NCBI GenBank assembly: GCA_007922225.1
Contig: ML679971.1
Span: 1,075,347-1,139,346 of the forward strand
Direction of reading: 5' to 3'
Source: Emydura subglobosa
Taxonomy: Eukaryota > Chordata > Testudines > Chelidae
Length of the DNA: 64,000 nucleotides
A model generated the notes under the pieces. It had not been told where the DNA came from, ran no database searches, and saw nothing but the letters and a program-made list of their open reading frames with translations. Shown here piece by piece: positions 9,013-22,195 of this stretch. Numbering within the stretch: position 1 is the first letter of the stretch; the number at the start of each line of letters is the position of its first letter. A program made the translations under genes and the position numbers.

Positions 9013-11690
9013 ATATAATTTCAATAATACGTTGCCATATAATGGTATATATAATTAAGAATAATAATGGAAAGTAAGCCAGTTTCAAGGATACACAGTA
9101 AGTCAGTGACAACCAAGATAAAACTCCGAGAATCTCTGTCACCTTCTTCAACCACTAATCAACACTCCTTTTCTGGTATTAATGAAATGGTGGTGATTTA
9201 AATAAACAGATTACTGGCAATAATTCTTATCCCTTTTCCTTTATATTTTTAATAGACCCTTAGCAGTTCCATAATCCATTGTAATATAATTTTCCACGCT
9301 GTCTATTTATAGAGCCTTGAAAGAAGGAGTTGTCAAATATGTAAGACCCAATATATCTCAAGCTCGACAACCATATGACTTACCCTTGTGTTTTAGCCAT
9401 ACGGATGAGGAAGGCAACTGTGATTACTTCTCATGAAAGGGGGAAATGAGACAAGATTGCTAATGTCAAGCTGGCTTGTCAAGTGTAACCAAGACTGCAG
9501 AATTGCTGAGCTGCATACCCAAGGGTGTATCAAGCCTGGGTAGCTTCCATAAAATAGGACACTTTATCACGTGGCACTTTGAACCATCTGAAGAATGTGC
9601 GTGGCTACAACAGATGTGCCATGTTAAAGATAGTGCCCAAAAATGGTCAGGTGCCAACATAACAAGTGTGAGAGCAGATCCTCCCAGCAGGAACCAATTT
9701 CAGTGAAACAAACTGGCAAAGCAGTCGGCCTGTCATGTATCTGAATGCCAGATCTGGCATCTGCAGGCTTGTGGCACAGAGAAGAGAAAATCCAGATTTC
9801 AACCAGTAATAGATGCCAGGGCTTCCAAGAAGAGATCTCTCAGATGTTCGTCTCTGGAAATGGTGATCTGATAAAGCCCTTAGAAAAGTCAGCCAGTTTG
9901 TAGTACTGTGGCATACTCTAGGTAGCAGTTCAAAACCATGTCAACTCTGAGGATGTTTGTTCTGAAGCTGTTGCTGCAGGTGAGTGTAGAAATATTGACA
10001 GCTCAGACAACGCTGGCAAGTGCACTGTTGTTAAAATGTAAGTGTTCATACTGGGTTAGACTCTGCACTCGGCACTTCCATGACATCTAATGGGAGTTTT
10101 GCCTGAATACAGATTGCAGTTTATTGTGCCCAGTAGCCACGTGTTTAGCCAGAGGTCATCGCTTGCTGCATTTCTTCCACGGGAGCCCAAATAAGGGCCA
10201 TACGTTTGGCAACTGGTCAGAAGAGAGTTGTAGAAAGGGGCAAGAGGCAAATTCATGTTGAGAACCTGCTAATCAAGGGTATGAAGGTCTCCTCTGGGAA
10301 GGAAAAGCACAGCATGGGGTACTTTGGGACCTAGGGGAATTATTTGTGGGGCTGGGAACTTGCATTGTTTTGGGCAGGGAGGGGGATACTGTTAGATGCT
10401 AGTTGCAATTTGGAGTTGGTGTGAGTTGCAGCAGCAGTTCAAATTCAGACATTGCAATGAGGGGCGTGGCGTAAGAATAGACAGAATAGAACTGGAGGCC
10501 CAGAGGCCAGGAAGCCAGCGAAAAGCAGTTCTTTCCTCGGGGGGGCTAGACTGACTGCATTGCTATCTAGTCAGACTGTTTAGAGCTACAGCCAAAGAAT
10601 GGGACAGGGAGGAACTGTTACAATGAAGCCATAAAGAATCCAAAAAAACCGAGACCTAGGCTGACAGCTACAGGTTGGAAAAACGGGCTGGGGAAATGGT
10701 TTCTCAGAAGAAAAGGCAACCAGAGTTTGGAAATAAGAAGCCTTTTTCTTTTCATTTCCCTTAGTGGAACATTTTTTAGGTCGAGCGAGAGAAAGTCTGA
10801 AAAGGATACCCAGGAGGGGCTGAGATTCTGTGGAGTCAAATTAGAGCCACAACACACAAACCTACTTACTTTGGGTTATTTTGGGCATTTATATTTTTGC
10901 CTGTTGTTTGCAGGGGCTGAGATACTGCAGTGACTTAGGCCAAGCTGATGTAGATAGTTGATACATAGATTTTAGGTCTGATTCACCTACAAGAGTGTAG
11001 CTCTATTAATAATGAAGCAGTGATGGCTTAGAAAGAGAGCGAGGCACTGGAGAATTAGGGCCTATGTATATTTTGCATTGGAAGGACATCCGAAATGTTT
11101 AGATCTGTATTTATAGCTCTGATATGTTCGTGTTTCTATTTTCCAACCATAGGTGTTGCCAATGCATTTGGAAAGGATAGTGCTTTATCGCCAGTTACCT
11201 TGCAATGATCTTGTGAAAACTGTATTGCAAGAATTCTTCCAATAATAGGTGTAAACTGTTACAAGATTCCAGTTTCAAAGCCTTACAGATAAAAAAACCA
11301 AAACAACTATTGGTATTTATTGTTTCTATGTATTTGGATGGCAGGTGGGGGTACCGCTTTCTCACTCATTAACTCTGACCTGCGGTGTTAAGGGAAACAT
11401 TTTCAAAAGAGCCTAAAGCATTTAGGGGGTGTCTTCACTGCACAGTTAACCCTGTCTCTTAACCAGATTTTAGCCAAACCCCTTAGCTTATAATAGTAAT
11501 TAGTATTTATATGGCCTCCATCAAAGTAGTTTCTGAGCACCTCACAATCATCAATGCATTTAGCATTTATTTAATGCCTCACCTCCCGTGGTGTAGCAAA
11601 ACAAGCCTGTTCTCTCCTTGAGGTGTTTTTAACTCAGATTAACGTAATCAGATCTGTGTCTGCGCAAAGTGCCATGCCCAAAGGGGACAC
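9013..11690. other. No gene recognised
   Basis: About 2.7 kb without a recognised exon, RNA gene or clear repeat, AT-rich at the left end. The short open frames (for example 9476-9706 and 10056-10256) have no motifs and I consider them chance. Confidence 0.5.
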
Positions 11691-11691
11691 A

Positions 11692-11865
11692 AAATAGTAT
11701 AAGAATGGCCATCCTTGGTAAGACCAATGGTCCATCTAGCCCCGTATCCTGTCTTTGACAGTGGCCGGTGCCAGGTACTTCAGAAGGCATGAACAGAACA
11801 GGGGAATTTATTGGATGATCCATCCCCTGTTATCCAGTGCCAGCTTCTACTTGCTGGGGAAACGT
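11692..11865 (-). mobile_element. CR1 3'-tail fragment
   Basis: This contains the tail also seen at 6262-6400 (AAGAATGGCCATCC, then AGACCAATGGTCCATCTAGC, then GAACAGAACAGG). It is the extreme 3' region of the same CR1 subfamily, inserted as a short 5'-truncated copy. Confidence 0.75.
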
Positions 11866-11924
11866 TACTCAGCTGTAGCAATCCAATTTTTTATTAATAA
11901 TGACTATGGTTCCTATCTCCTATA

Positions 11925-12125
11925 TAGTATTTTTCATCAGTAGACCCCCACAGTGTTTTTCAAAGGAGGTAACTATCATTTTACAGATGAGGAAACTGAG
12001 GCACAGAGGAAGTGACTTCCCCAGCAAGCCAGTGACACAACCAGGAACAGATAAAGGTCTCAAGTCCCATTCCAGTGTACTCTCTGCTAGACAACACTGC
12101 CTCTCTAGGAAGCATACTATTTTTC
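11925..12125 (-). mobile_element. CORE-SINE (MIR-like) fragment
   Basis: The + strand shows TTTTACAGATGAGGAAACTG, then GGCACAGAGGAAGTGACTT, then a ...CCAGTGACACAACCAGGAAC stretch. This is the reverse complement of the MIR-type core (GACCTTGGGCAAGTCAC, CTCAGTTTCC). It is a tRNA-derived SINE class shared by amniotes, and this is an old copy. Confidence 0.7.
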
Positions 12126-13084
12126 TAAGGCACTAAAGAGAAGGAAACCATGATTTGAAAGTAAGGGAATGCAAGGGCGCAAATTTACCCCTGGGCAAAG
12201 AGCCAACACAAGCTCTTATTTTGAAGGCTTAAGTGATGCTGAGGTCTTTTGCTGGCTGTCTGCACAGGATGAATTTCATTTATAAGTAACTTGCCACAAT
12301 GATGGCTTGGTTTTTCCAAGCATTTAGCTTATAAAATGGTGATATGTAGCCATAAGTCGTCTGGAAAAATATATCCCTCAGATTTGATACTTGGTCTCCT
12401 GTGATATGATCCATAAAATCACACTGAATACTCTTCCGTCCAGGCAGCCCTCTCTGTTTTCGTTCAATCTTTATTTTGGTTAGCTGGGGAATGAACTTTT
12501 AAGAAGCCATTAGCCATGTAAACATTTTGACCTGTGATAAAAACTGAATGATTGCAGAGAGTTAATACGGAAGAAGAGGAGGAAAAAGGAGCAAAGCTGA
12601 AAGGCTAGTTGTTGGGTGGAAATTTCCCAGTACAAATGAGAGAATGTGAGTATTAAAGAGTCACTGATCCCTCGAGAAATATTTTGGGAGATATTCTATT
12701 GAAAAACAATTCTCTTTTAGTATTTCATTTGTCCTTAAAGCTGTGAGTGAATGTAAAGAGCACGAAAGTGAGGGATTCACCTCACGGCTGTTCTGAAGAC
12801 AGGTATAATTGGGTTGTCTAATATTCCTTACTCTACCTCAACCACTCTGCCTAGTTGAGAGCACTACTGTTTGCCAAGTGCTTTGAGATTCTCAGATAAA
12901 GATGCTTGATCTCGAATAGAGCTGAGTGGGAAATAGTTTTCCCATCTGTACAAGGACTTCCACTCACTGATAGTGCATCTCCTAGGTGTGGAAAAGTGGC
13001 TTTCACTGCTTCGGGTGCCCCTTCTGCCTTTGACTGATCCGCAGTAGTGTCCCATCTGGTACCTTGGCCCTCCAGCCAGGTCAT
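12126..13084. other. No gene recognised
   Basis: Non-coding sequence with no recognised repeat or exon. The overlapping minus-strand open frames at 12851-13087 have no domain. Confidence 0.45.
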
Positions 13085-13646
13085 CATTTAATCCACCCCT
13101 TTCCAGGTTATGAAATCCAACAGGACTACTGTCCAGGTGACATTTCCAGATGGCGTTCAGCCCCAGCTCAGTTGGCAGGGGAACCTGGGCCCACCCACTA
13201 CACTGGGGTCTGGCCCAGGAACCTTATAACCATCAATGACAGTCTGCTCAGTTCCTGACCCTGTTGCTGTTTCTCTGAGCTCCTTCCTACACAGTCTTTC
13301 TCTCTTCCCTCGCCTAATTTCTGGATTTACCATGGGACCCTACTCTACTTTCTGTGGCTCCTAGCCTCTCCCTAGCCTCCTTACTCCAGGGCAGGATCTC
13401 AACACTTAGTCTCCCCCAAACTCCCTCCTTGCCCCTAATGACCTCCCTGATCCTAGGGAGTGACTGCTGTCCACCTGCATCCACCTTTCAGCTTCCTGAC
13501 TTTATAGTGCTCTCCCAACCCCATCTGGGCTTCACTCTCAGTTAACCCTACTCCTCCCCCTCACAGGTGATGTCAGGTAACCTAACTGGCCTCTGAGGCT
13601 CTCATTAACCCTATCAGGGCTGGTGTGGGGTGCACACCACATCACA
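13085..13646 (-). mobile_element. LTR-like repeat, probably a solo LTR
   Basis: A pyrimidine-rich block. Its minus-strand start, TGTGATGTGGTGTGCACC, resembles the minus-strand start of the block ending at 33617 (TGTGATGGGGTGCCTGCC). The shared start beginning TGTGATG suggests one LTR family. The other end and a duplication could not be fixed. There is no internal coding region, so if it is an LTR it is solo. Confidence 0.4.
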
Positions 13647-13654
13647 CCATCCCA

Positions 13655-14035
13655 TGAGACTTTTTGAAATTTCAAAAAAAATATCCATCCAAATCAGGAT
13701 GGAAAGTTGAAAATATTAAAATTTTCACAAGCCATTATTCCATTCTTTTTGTATCAGATCAGTCAAAATGTTTTGATTTTTATTTTGATTTCAACCTTTT
13801 AAAAAAATACACACACACGAAAACGCAAAACCTTTTTTAGTATAAGCTACCCAAAATTCTGAATGGAAAAATCTTTACACACTAAAAAATGAAAATGTCA
13901 AAATGGGAGATTTTTACAATTTTGAAACTTTTTTCAGATCAGGAGATTTGTTAAAACCGACCCTTTCTTGCAAACAATTTTGGAGTCAACAAATCGGCAT
14001 TTTCCAGTGAAAAACATGCAACGTCTTGATGTGAG
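13655..14035. repeat. AT-rich foldback-type repeat
   Basis: Dense in AAAATTTT, TTTCAAAA and TTTTGAAA words, with inverted matches between halves (for example AAATTTCAAAA near 13668 against TTTTGAAACTTTT near 13921). Similar text occurs at 38490-39070 and 61030-61600. It is probably one family of non-autonomous, hairpin-forming DNA transposons. Confidence 0.45.
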
Positions 14036-14100
14036 CACTTTCAGTCAGTGCTCCATTTTCTCCAATGACTACTTGAAACTGAAGATTTAACCCAGAAAAA

Positions 14101-14203
14101 GCCCTGGCTGGGATGAATTAGGTGGTGTTGGTCCTGCTGTGAGTTGGGGGTGGACTAGATGATCTGTTGAGGGCCCTTCCAACCCTCATCTTCTATGATT
14201 CTA
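14101..14203 (+). mobile_element. CR1 3'-tail fragment
   Basis: CCCTGGCTGGGATGAATTAG, then GTCCTGCTGTGAG, then GGACTAGATGATCT, ending TTCTATGATTCTA. This is the canonical CR1 3' end in + orientation, heavily 5'-truncated to about 100 bp. Confidence 0.88.
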
Positions 14204-17090
14204 AACAGCTGAAGGCCTATCTACCCAAGAGATAACTCCTGTCTCCATGCCAGTCCACTACAGCAAAGAGGTTGGAGCTGAAGCACCATTGGTTTATACT
14301 AGAAGAGTCTGCTGGCTGGAAGTGTTTTGTGAAACGTTGGAATTCACTCCCTGCCTTGATCCAAACTGGTCAAAATCTGATGACCTTCAGGGCATGTTGC
14401 AACGCTTTTTTTTTCTCAGCTATTTGAAAATAGGAGATAATTGTAAGTTTAGGAAATGATTGAATTTAAGTTTTTAAGTTGCCTGACTCACTGTCAGTGG
14501 GTTGTATTGTATGTGTACTGTTGAATTTCTTAGGGTATCGTTTTACTGTATTTTTAAATTAACATAACCCACGTTAATACAGTGTGGCTCTTTGTCCCCA
14601 CTTACTGGATGGACCTTGCATGGAAATATACGAGTCCAAGATAATGCACCTGGCCTTTTATCTCAAATAATAGAAGCTCCTGCTCTAAATTTCAGGGTTC
14701 TTTCCACACATGCAGCCTGCCTAGGGGCATTGTTACATTGGGTAAAGAGAAGGTAGATAGATGACCCCTTTTTTAAATTCGTATAACTCTGTTGAAAGTA
14801 TTATTATAAATTATTTCTATTATTTTTATTGCACATATTTCTTCCACCTTTTTCCAGCTTTGCCAGTGGACTTATTAACTACTTGACCTATAAACTCCAA
14901 GATATTTGTGTCTTAAGTTGGGCCTTTTTTTGAGCAGTGATGGCCTGATCCAATGCCCTCTGTGGTCAATAGAAAGACTCCTAGTAGGGTCCATGGACTT
15001 TGGCTAAGGCCATAACAGCCCAGCATTTCATGTTGTTTTGTGAGGCAAAAGCTAAAATAAAATGGTCTCACTCAGGCCCATTTGTGACCAAATGCAGGAT
15101 TTTAATGTGGGTCTTGTTGGGTAAAATCCCAAAGCAGAAACTCATGGTGCTACATATCCTCTGAGGAAAAAATACAATTTTTATTTTTAAAGGAAACAGT
15201 TCTCTTTATGCATCATTAGCTGTAATTCCCTAGACTTCATGCAAGTGTTCTGAAGACAGACTTGTGGTCTGTAAGAGTTCATCTGTGACTGATATTATTT
15301 CTCACACATGGCCAAATTCAGCCATCGGCAGCACAATTTCCTTGGATTTCGAAAGCACAACACATTGGCCAGGACCATGAAAATACTTTAACACAAATTT
15401 GTGGTCAGCATCTTTTCCACCTGGCACAAATATGCATAAACTACACAGAAAGACACCCATCATGTAAATGCGACCTCTTCTGGGATGGAATATATTGACT
15501 AATATACCATGAGCAGCAGTGCTATTGCAACAATTCAAGGCAGGAATTGAAGAAGAAAACTGTATCCATTTTGAAGTCACAAGGGGAATTTAGTCAGGTG
15601 GATTAGTGAGGCATTTTTCATCAATTTTTATGAGGAGAGGAAAAGGAGAAACTAAACAGAATGAGTTAAAAACTTCTTGAAATAACTCTAAACTATGACT
15701 TTTCATTGCTAAAAAAAAAAATGGATGAGGTATCATTAGAAATGGTTGCATTCCCTATCACCCAATGCAGACCCATAACTGACTTCAGTAACCCGATTCA
15801 AAGGAAGGGGTACGCAGGGGAGATCACTGGCAATTGTTTTATGTCAACATGTGAAGGGGAAAAAATGAGACCATGTAATAAAAAGAATCAACATTTCCTT
15901 TTGTGCAGTTAATGGAGAAAGTGTCTAATTCAAAGCTTGATCCAAAGGACGCTGCTCTGTGACCAGCCTGATTAATTGCCTTCTATCAAAAGCACAAAAT
16001 GTGCCAGCACTAGGAAGAGAACACATTTCTAAAAGAGGAGATGGAGCCAAGAGGAGTGTGTGACAGCTTGTAATGGACCTTGTTTGACTTCAAGGGAATT
16101 TGTAATGGGATAGCAAGTGGTTCACTTTTAGGTCACTGGTTTTAATCTGATACAGGTCATGGTGACTCAGCATTGTTATCAGCTGATGCTTATTTGATGA
16201 CCTACACTACATGAAATGACTCATTAACCTCAGTTCCTACTGAATAAGTAGACTTCACAAAACCCAACCAGCACAATTGGCACTATCTAGCATCACTGCT
16301 GGCAGTGGCAGTAGAGGCATGGATGGTGAATGGGCATGGTAGAAGTGGTCCCTCCAGGTCATGATTAGTAGAGTGGTGTGAAAGCTCACACAGAGAAGAA
16401 CAGATTCTCCCAGGCTCCCAGATGGCTGGGCGGTGGATAGGAAGTGGTTAAGGAGAATTCTCCTGTTCTCATACGACGTCTGGCAAAAGTCCCTGCATCC
16501 TGAAGAGCACAGAGACTTCTCCCTCCCTATCTCTCTGGGCAAATGTCTACCAAAACAGGTAGGGATCAGGTTGGGCCAAGGCCCCACTCTCCCCGAAGCT
16601 GGTCTGTTATGCAGGAAGTATGAAGTTGGAAGTAGCTAGTGGACTCTGAGGCTGTGCAGAAAAGGGATAATTGAGATCAGAATAAGAGCCAGAGACGTGT
16701 GTATATACAGTTTCACACTGCCGGCATTTGTGCAAGAATATTCTTCTCTTTGCATCCCTATGAACTTTACTCTGAGTTTCAAGATTCTAATTCACTCAGA
16801 AATTCCTAGCAAAACTGAAGAAATTGAAACTCCATCTGGCTTTGTGGTGGAACCATACATTTTCAATGCTGTTAATGTGAAACATCAGGCAATGTTCTCT
16901 TGGAAGGGCTGTGAACCTTTGCAAACTGTTCAGTGACTCTGGCCTGAGGATCAAGCTTGCAACAAAACCCAAAACTAGTAAATTTTCATGAGGTTTTGCG
17001 ATTCTCTGCAAACATTTGATGCAACTCTCACTAAAAGTAAAACTGAAGGGCCAAATTAATTGCTGGCATAAGTGGGTGCAGCTACATTGG
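14204..17090. other. No gene recognised
   Basis: About 2.9 kb of AT-rich DNA without recognised exons, RNA genes or confident repeats. The open frames at 15302-15580 (-), 15706-15912 (+) and 16255-16587 (-) carry no known motif. Confidence 0.45.
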
Positions 17091-17094
17091 AATC

Positions 17095-17400
17095 AACATC
17101 ACTATTAGCTATTTGTATTACAGTAGTGCTTAAAAGGCCCTAAAGAAGATCAGGGGTCCACTTTGCCAGGCACTGCACATACACACCATGAGACAGTCCT
17201 GAACTTACAGTCTAAAGAAAGGATGAGGAAAAGGAAGTATAATTATCCCCATTTTACAGACGTGGAACTGAGTCACAGGGAGATTAAGTGACAGTCCCAA
17301 ATTCATGCAGGGAGCCTATGACAGAGCCAGGAATTGAATCCACATCTCTTGAATCTCAAGCCAGTGCCTTAAACACAAGTTCAACCTTCCATCCTCTTCC
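17095..17400 (-). mobile_element. CORE-SINE (MIR-like), nearly complete
   Basis: Reading the minus strand, this has the tRNA-like head (near 17380), the core around 17255-17330 (reverse complement of CCCATTTTACAGACGTGG and TTAAGTGACAGTCCC), and the reptile-type tail near 17100-17160 (reverse complement of GTATTACAGTAGTGCT and the AGGGGTCC...GCACTGCACA text). This is one of the fullest copies in the window. Confidence 0.72.
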
Positions 17401-19285
17401 TCTCTTGAATTACACCTGGCTACCTTAAAGAGTGAATTTGGCCTTAAATCTCTATCTTATTGAAAAGTGAGGGTATGACATGAGAGCTTCGGATGGGAGG
17501 ATACAACATTTTGGTAAAAGTTCAGAGAAATGCAAATTTGACTACCCATCCAACTTCATGCACCGTCAACCCTGATGAACTGCAGAGAAAGAAGGAAAGA
17601 GACTGTTAATTAAAGCTCATCCAAGTTCTGGTGGCTAAATTGCTTCCAATGAGCTAAAAATAATTTAAACTGACCACCTGCCACCTGAATGTAATGAAAT
17701 TCCAGAGTGTGTCAGAAGAATTGTAATCAAGGTTCTCTAAAGGAATGAAACAAATTTGATGTTAATTTTATGAAGGCTGTTGGGTCTGTCTACACTGTTT
17801 GTGTACCAAATTGAAAAATTAAAAACCTACCTTTGAATACATTAATCTGCATCTCTTTGAGACATATGGCTCCACTCTATTTGTTAATGTTTAAGATTGC
17901 AAAGAAGACTGCACGTCCTCTGATCCCATTTCTCTGCTTCTTTACTTCTTTATTTATTTTAGAGCGAATTCACACTTAGTCCACTACTCTAATCTCATTT
18001 CACTTTGAAACCTGTGGTGATAAATTAGCATGGCCCCTCCCATCAGATGTCTGCTCAGCAAAATGAAATAAAATGCTGTCATGGGCCTCCCTGAAAATGT
18101 TCACAGTAGGCTGGATTCAGGGATTCATGAAGATGGAATAGTGTTGCTGTGATAGTTGCCTTCTGGCCTCTCTATATCTTTGTGTTTCCTCTTCGGGACT
18201 ACACAAACCAGCCAGTGGGTAGGATCAGCTGTGAAGTGGGGGCGTGGGAAAAGGGAGAGTATGATGGAAAGCTATATCAGGAACAAAGTGCAAGGAGCCA
18301 GAAAGTCACTAGGAACTGAGTTTAATCATAACTTCCAAGGTCTAAAATCGGGCGGAAAAAAATGAACTCACCACAGCGTTGGCTAATTTACAGGTCCATA
18401 ATCTGTCAAATTGCTACAGCATGTTAATTGTCTGGCTATCGTCCCTTTGCTGCCTGGTGTGATGCTATGATTCAGCAGGCGGCGGCAGCCCCAGTACAAA
18501 GTTTGAAATGCCGTCTAGCTGAGACCACTTTGAACTTTGCAGCTTCAAGTGCCTCCTTGGGCAGCTGCACTACGCAGTGATGCTCTCTTGTGTTCTCAAT
18601 GATGCTCTCTTACAGCTACAACATTGCAGGCTGGGCATCCAAAGGAAACAAAGGAGGAGCCTACATCCTATTGAATGGGAGTGAATATTGAAGGTCAGTG
18701 GGAACCAAGGCCAGATTTACAAAGGAGCTTAAAAATGCAGATAGGCATGAAGTGGAATTTAGAAAAGCACCTAAACAGATTAGATGACTAATTCCTTACC
18801 ACACCACTGAAGTGGAGTCCTTAAATCCATACATAGGCCCCCAAATAAGAGGTTCAGTTTCAAAATTGCTGGGCCCGCAGCAGCACCCATTGAACTCAAC
18901 GGATGTTCAAAGGAACTGAGCACCTCCAAAACTTAGGCCACCTATTTAAGTGCCTAAATATGAATGAGGAGCCTAATGCAGGTTCCCTGTACTGTGACAG
19001 ACCAGCGTCAGGGCTATCACAGTAGAGGGAACCTGCCTGTAGAATATGCTCTTGCTGAATGTCCACTGGACTCTGAGTCTGGCAATCTTCTATGCACAGT
19101 GACAGGCTTTTCTCTTTAGTCAGGGATCCTTCAGTCAGTAGCATTGGGTTAGGCTGAGAGAACCCTGCAGGACAAACCAAGGGATAGTATTTTAACTTTC
19201 AGCCATTTCCTTGATTTGATATAGTTCTTTGTTTACCTGCTGTGAGCTGCCCTACCTGTTGAAATGATACCTTGACCTGCATCAT
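17401..19285. other. No gene; includes a possible conserved non-coding stretch
   Basis: No exon or RNA gene recognised. The part at about 18370-18620 has low repeat content, a TAATT/homeobox-site-like composition and a short GC-rich centre (GGCGGCGGCAGCC near 18480). It has the look of an ancient conserved non-coding element, but no alignment was possible. The end (18700-18960) has words such as AAGCACCTAAA shared with the palindromic repeats. Confidence 0.35.
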
Positions 19286-19289
19286 GTCT

Positions 19290-19505
19290 TCCACCAGAAG
19301 CTCTCAAAGTGCGTCACAAACATTAAGAATCCATCTTCACAGCCCTCCACCTCTGAGGAAGGTTGCTATCATTAGTGCCATTTTACACACGAGGAAGCTG
19401 AAACACAGAGAGATTTATGACTTCCCCAAGATGACCTCTGACAGAGCTGAGAATCATATCCAAGTCTCCTGAGTTCCAATCCTGTGCCTTAATCACAAGA
19501 ACATC
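19290..19505 (-). mobile_element. CORE-SINE (MIR-like) fragment
   Basis: The + strand shows CATTTTACACACGAGGAAGC, GAAACACAGAGAG and GACTTCCCCAAGATGACC, then the tRNA-like part near 19440-19500 (...GAATCATATCC...). This is the reverse complement of the MIR-type core and head. Confidence 0.68.
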
Positions 19506-21954
19506 CTTCTCTTTCTTTGCCTCTTAACCAACTGATTAAGATCTGGAATGTTGAAACCGAGAAGAAAAACGATAAGGGGAGGGGGAGCAGTGGGAAAGGG
19601 ATTCTTTTTTTTTTTTTAACAACCTGAGATTTTTAAAGTATCGAGATCTGAGATGGAGAGAACTGAATGATAGCTAATTAACAAATGAAATATGCACCCA
19701 TTCTCAGGACAAGCGACAACACTGCCAGACAATGTGAGAATCTGATTAGCTGTATCCAAGAGTTTAATGGACATCTACACATCCTGTGTGCATTGTTCTA
19801 GCCTATGCTGCTAAATTCCCCCCTCTTTCCCTCTTCCCAAATTGCTTTTCCCTTCTACATGGATTACTAAACGAGAAAACAATTCTTGTAGGCCTGCACT
19901 TGACAAGCCAATCTAAACTTTTTTTTTTTTTCTTACATTGCATCTCTGGAGGAGCTGGGGGCGGGGTGGCGGGTGGGGGAGGAAGGTAGGGATTTGCAAT
20001 GAGGGGAAGGAGGGAGAGAAAATATTTCCCTTGGCAATTCTGTTTCTGTTTCGAAAAGGGACTACTTTCTTCATTTTTTATCCCAACTGACAAGTACAAG
20101 CACTTTGGGCCCTAACTGGATGTGAACATTGTCAAAAGAAATTTGGGCTAAAGAAAGGCATCTGCAGTTCTGTTCCTATTGCGCTCGGTGGTGGAGCCAC
20201 TTTTGCCAACGTGGCAGAGTGGCTGGTGGGCAGACACCAGTACAGATGGGAACTTCACATACTGTACGCATCATGACCAACTATAAAAACAGTCACAACG
20301 AATCAGCTGTTACATAGCTCGTCTCCCTGGAACCTTCACATTCAATTTCAATCTAGCTGACATCCATAGCTTACAGTCAGCTTTTGTGTTTAAGCATCAG
20401 TAGAGTATTAATGCAGGAGCAAACGGGGCTCTGGATTGCCATGGCATAAAATTAACCACTGATCTCAGCCAGTGGTTTGAAGGGTGGAGCAGTTCGAGAG
20501 GGATTGTGTAACTGGACTTTCTGTAAATGGAAAAGGTGAGAAAATGGGGGACACCAAGATTAGCAGACAGTATTTTGGTGTTCCGAGCCTACATGTTGTT
20601 GGGGACTTCAGGAAAAGAAATACACATCGCAAAGAGTAATTCAGTGCTCCAGACAATCCTGTAGTGTCAGCTACTCCCCACTAAAGAACTGAGGATAAAT
20701 ATTACTTTAAAAAAAAATTAGAGGGACGGCAACTTGAACAGCTTAACTTTTCTTCAAAGGGGAGGTGATGGAAGGCAACGCTGAGGTAAATTGAGAACTT
20801 GGAATTAACTGGTTGCTGGCGCGACTCAGGTAAAGGTTTGATGGTAACACGAGCTTTCAAAAGTGTTTCCAAACTGAAGTATTATGAAACGGTAAATTAT
20901 GTTTTGTATTCACAACTGAAAACATTTTTTTTTAAAAGCCAGTGCAGCCGATCCTGTCAAGGTGCAGATCCTAGCATTATGTACAGTGCCTCTAGCCCTG
21001 CAATGTGAGTGAAGCAACATGACAGCTTGTAAGTAATTTTTATACAGTTGCATTTATCACTCAAGTAGGCTTGGCAATATTAAACACAGACCTTAAAATG
21101 CTGCAGAAGAGGAAGGACAGGGGCTGGAGGCCATATATATTTTGCGTGTGCGCGTGCATGCAACTTTTTTTTTTCTTCAAGCAGGTTCCTGTTAATGTGA
21201 CACTTTTTAAGATATGCACCAAAATGCCTCCAAATTGTTAATACATCACTAAAAGTTTACAAATGAAGCAACCCCAGTTAGCCCAAAGGATGTTATTTTA
21301 GGCTTTAATGAATTAGACATTGCTACCATTTCCAGGCAAAAAAATCAATTGCCTCATTTAACAAATTTGTCTCAGTCCAAATATTTACAGAAGAAAGGCC
21401 CTTGCTCAACTATTTCCTCATTAACACCTTGGTTTTCATGAAAGCATGAGGCAGCAGCTCTTTCTGTGGTTGTACAGGATCCCAAGTGCTGGTGATTTTG
21501 TTTTTCTTTTAGGTGTCCCCTCTTCTATTCAAAAGGAGGGCTTTTTTGCCTTTATCATGAATAATTCAATGCACATTAAAAAAAATATATAAAGTGGGGA
21601 GCTAATTTCTCTATATGGAAGCAATATAAAAAAGTTTACCTCGTGGGTGGAGGGAAAAAAAGTGAGACATCGGATAATGGACCGTGGTGACTGGTAGCAT
21701 GTTCTGCATGAGACCTAAGTAAACTCCAGCCTGCGTTTGACTCAAGAAGGACTGAAAATTTTCTAGCCCACTGGCTGACTGTTGCAAACTCTCTCGTCCA
21801 TGTGCAACCCTCACATAGCCTGAATTTCCGCTCTGTTACACCAGTGTGCTGTAACATGCCAGACAACTCAACGGAGTTGCAGTGATGTAGAACTGGGGTA
21901 AGCAAAAGGAGAACAAGGCCCTACCTTTATTACTATACAAAAATAAAACCTACA
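19506..21954. other. No gene recognised
   Basis: Non-coding. It holds several homopolymer runs (poly-T at 19610-19618 and 19919-19931, T-run near 21166), a G-rich tract listed separately, and no recognised exon. Confidence 0.4.
19946..19985 (+). other. Potential G-quadruplex tract
   Basis: The + strand has runs of 5, 4, 3 and 5 guanines separated by loops of 1, 4 and 1 bases within about 25 bp (GGGGGCGGGGTGGCGGGTG, then GGGG). This meets the usual four-run G-quadruplex pattern. It follows a T13 run at 19919-19931. No transcript is evident. Confidence 0.6.
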
Positions 21955-22195
21955 GGCCCCACTCAAGTTCAGAGCCCCATTGTGCTAGGTGCTGTACAAA
22001 TGCATAGGAAGAGCGAGTCCCTGCCTAGAAGAGCTTACAAACTAAATACAAAAGACAGATAAGAGGTGGGTGAGGAAACAGAGGTGAAGTGATGTACCCA
22101 AGGGCAGAGTTCAAGTTAGTGAGAGAGCCAGAAATAGAAGCCAGCTCTCCTCATTTCCCAGCCCAGGCCCTACCCCTGCCTAGACCACATAGTCT
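21955..22195 (-). mobile_element. CORE-SINE (MIR-like) with reptile-type tail
   Basis: The + strand begins with the tail in reverse (GCCCCATTGTGCTAGGTGCTG, TACAAATGCATAGGAAGA, AGAGCTTACAAAC). It continues through GAAACAGAGGTGAAGTGATG to the head (...GAAATAGAAGCCAGCTCTCC, GCCTAGACCA). The GCACCTAGCACAATGGGG-type tail recurs at 22745, 36865, 44395 and 48740. Confidence 0.72.

Noticed and set aside
15302..15580. 92-residue minus-strand open frame with an internal signal-anchor-like stretch
   Set aside because: No recognised family, no splice or promoter evidence, and length within chance expectation for 64 kb in six frames.
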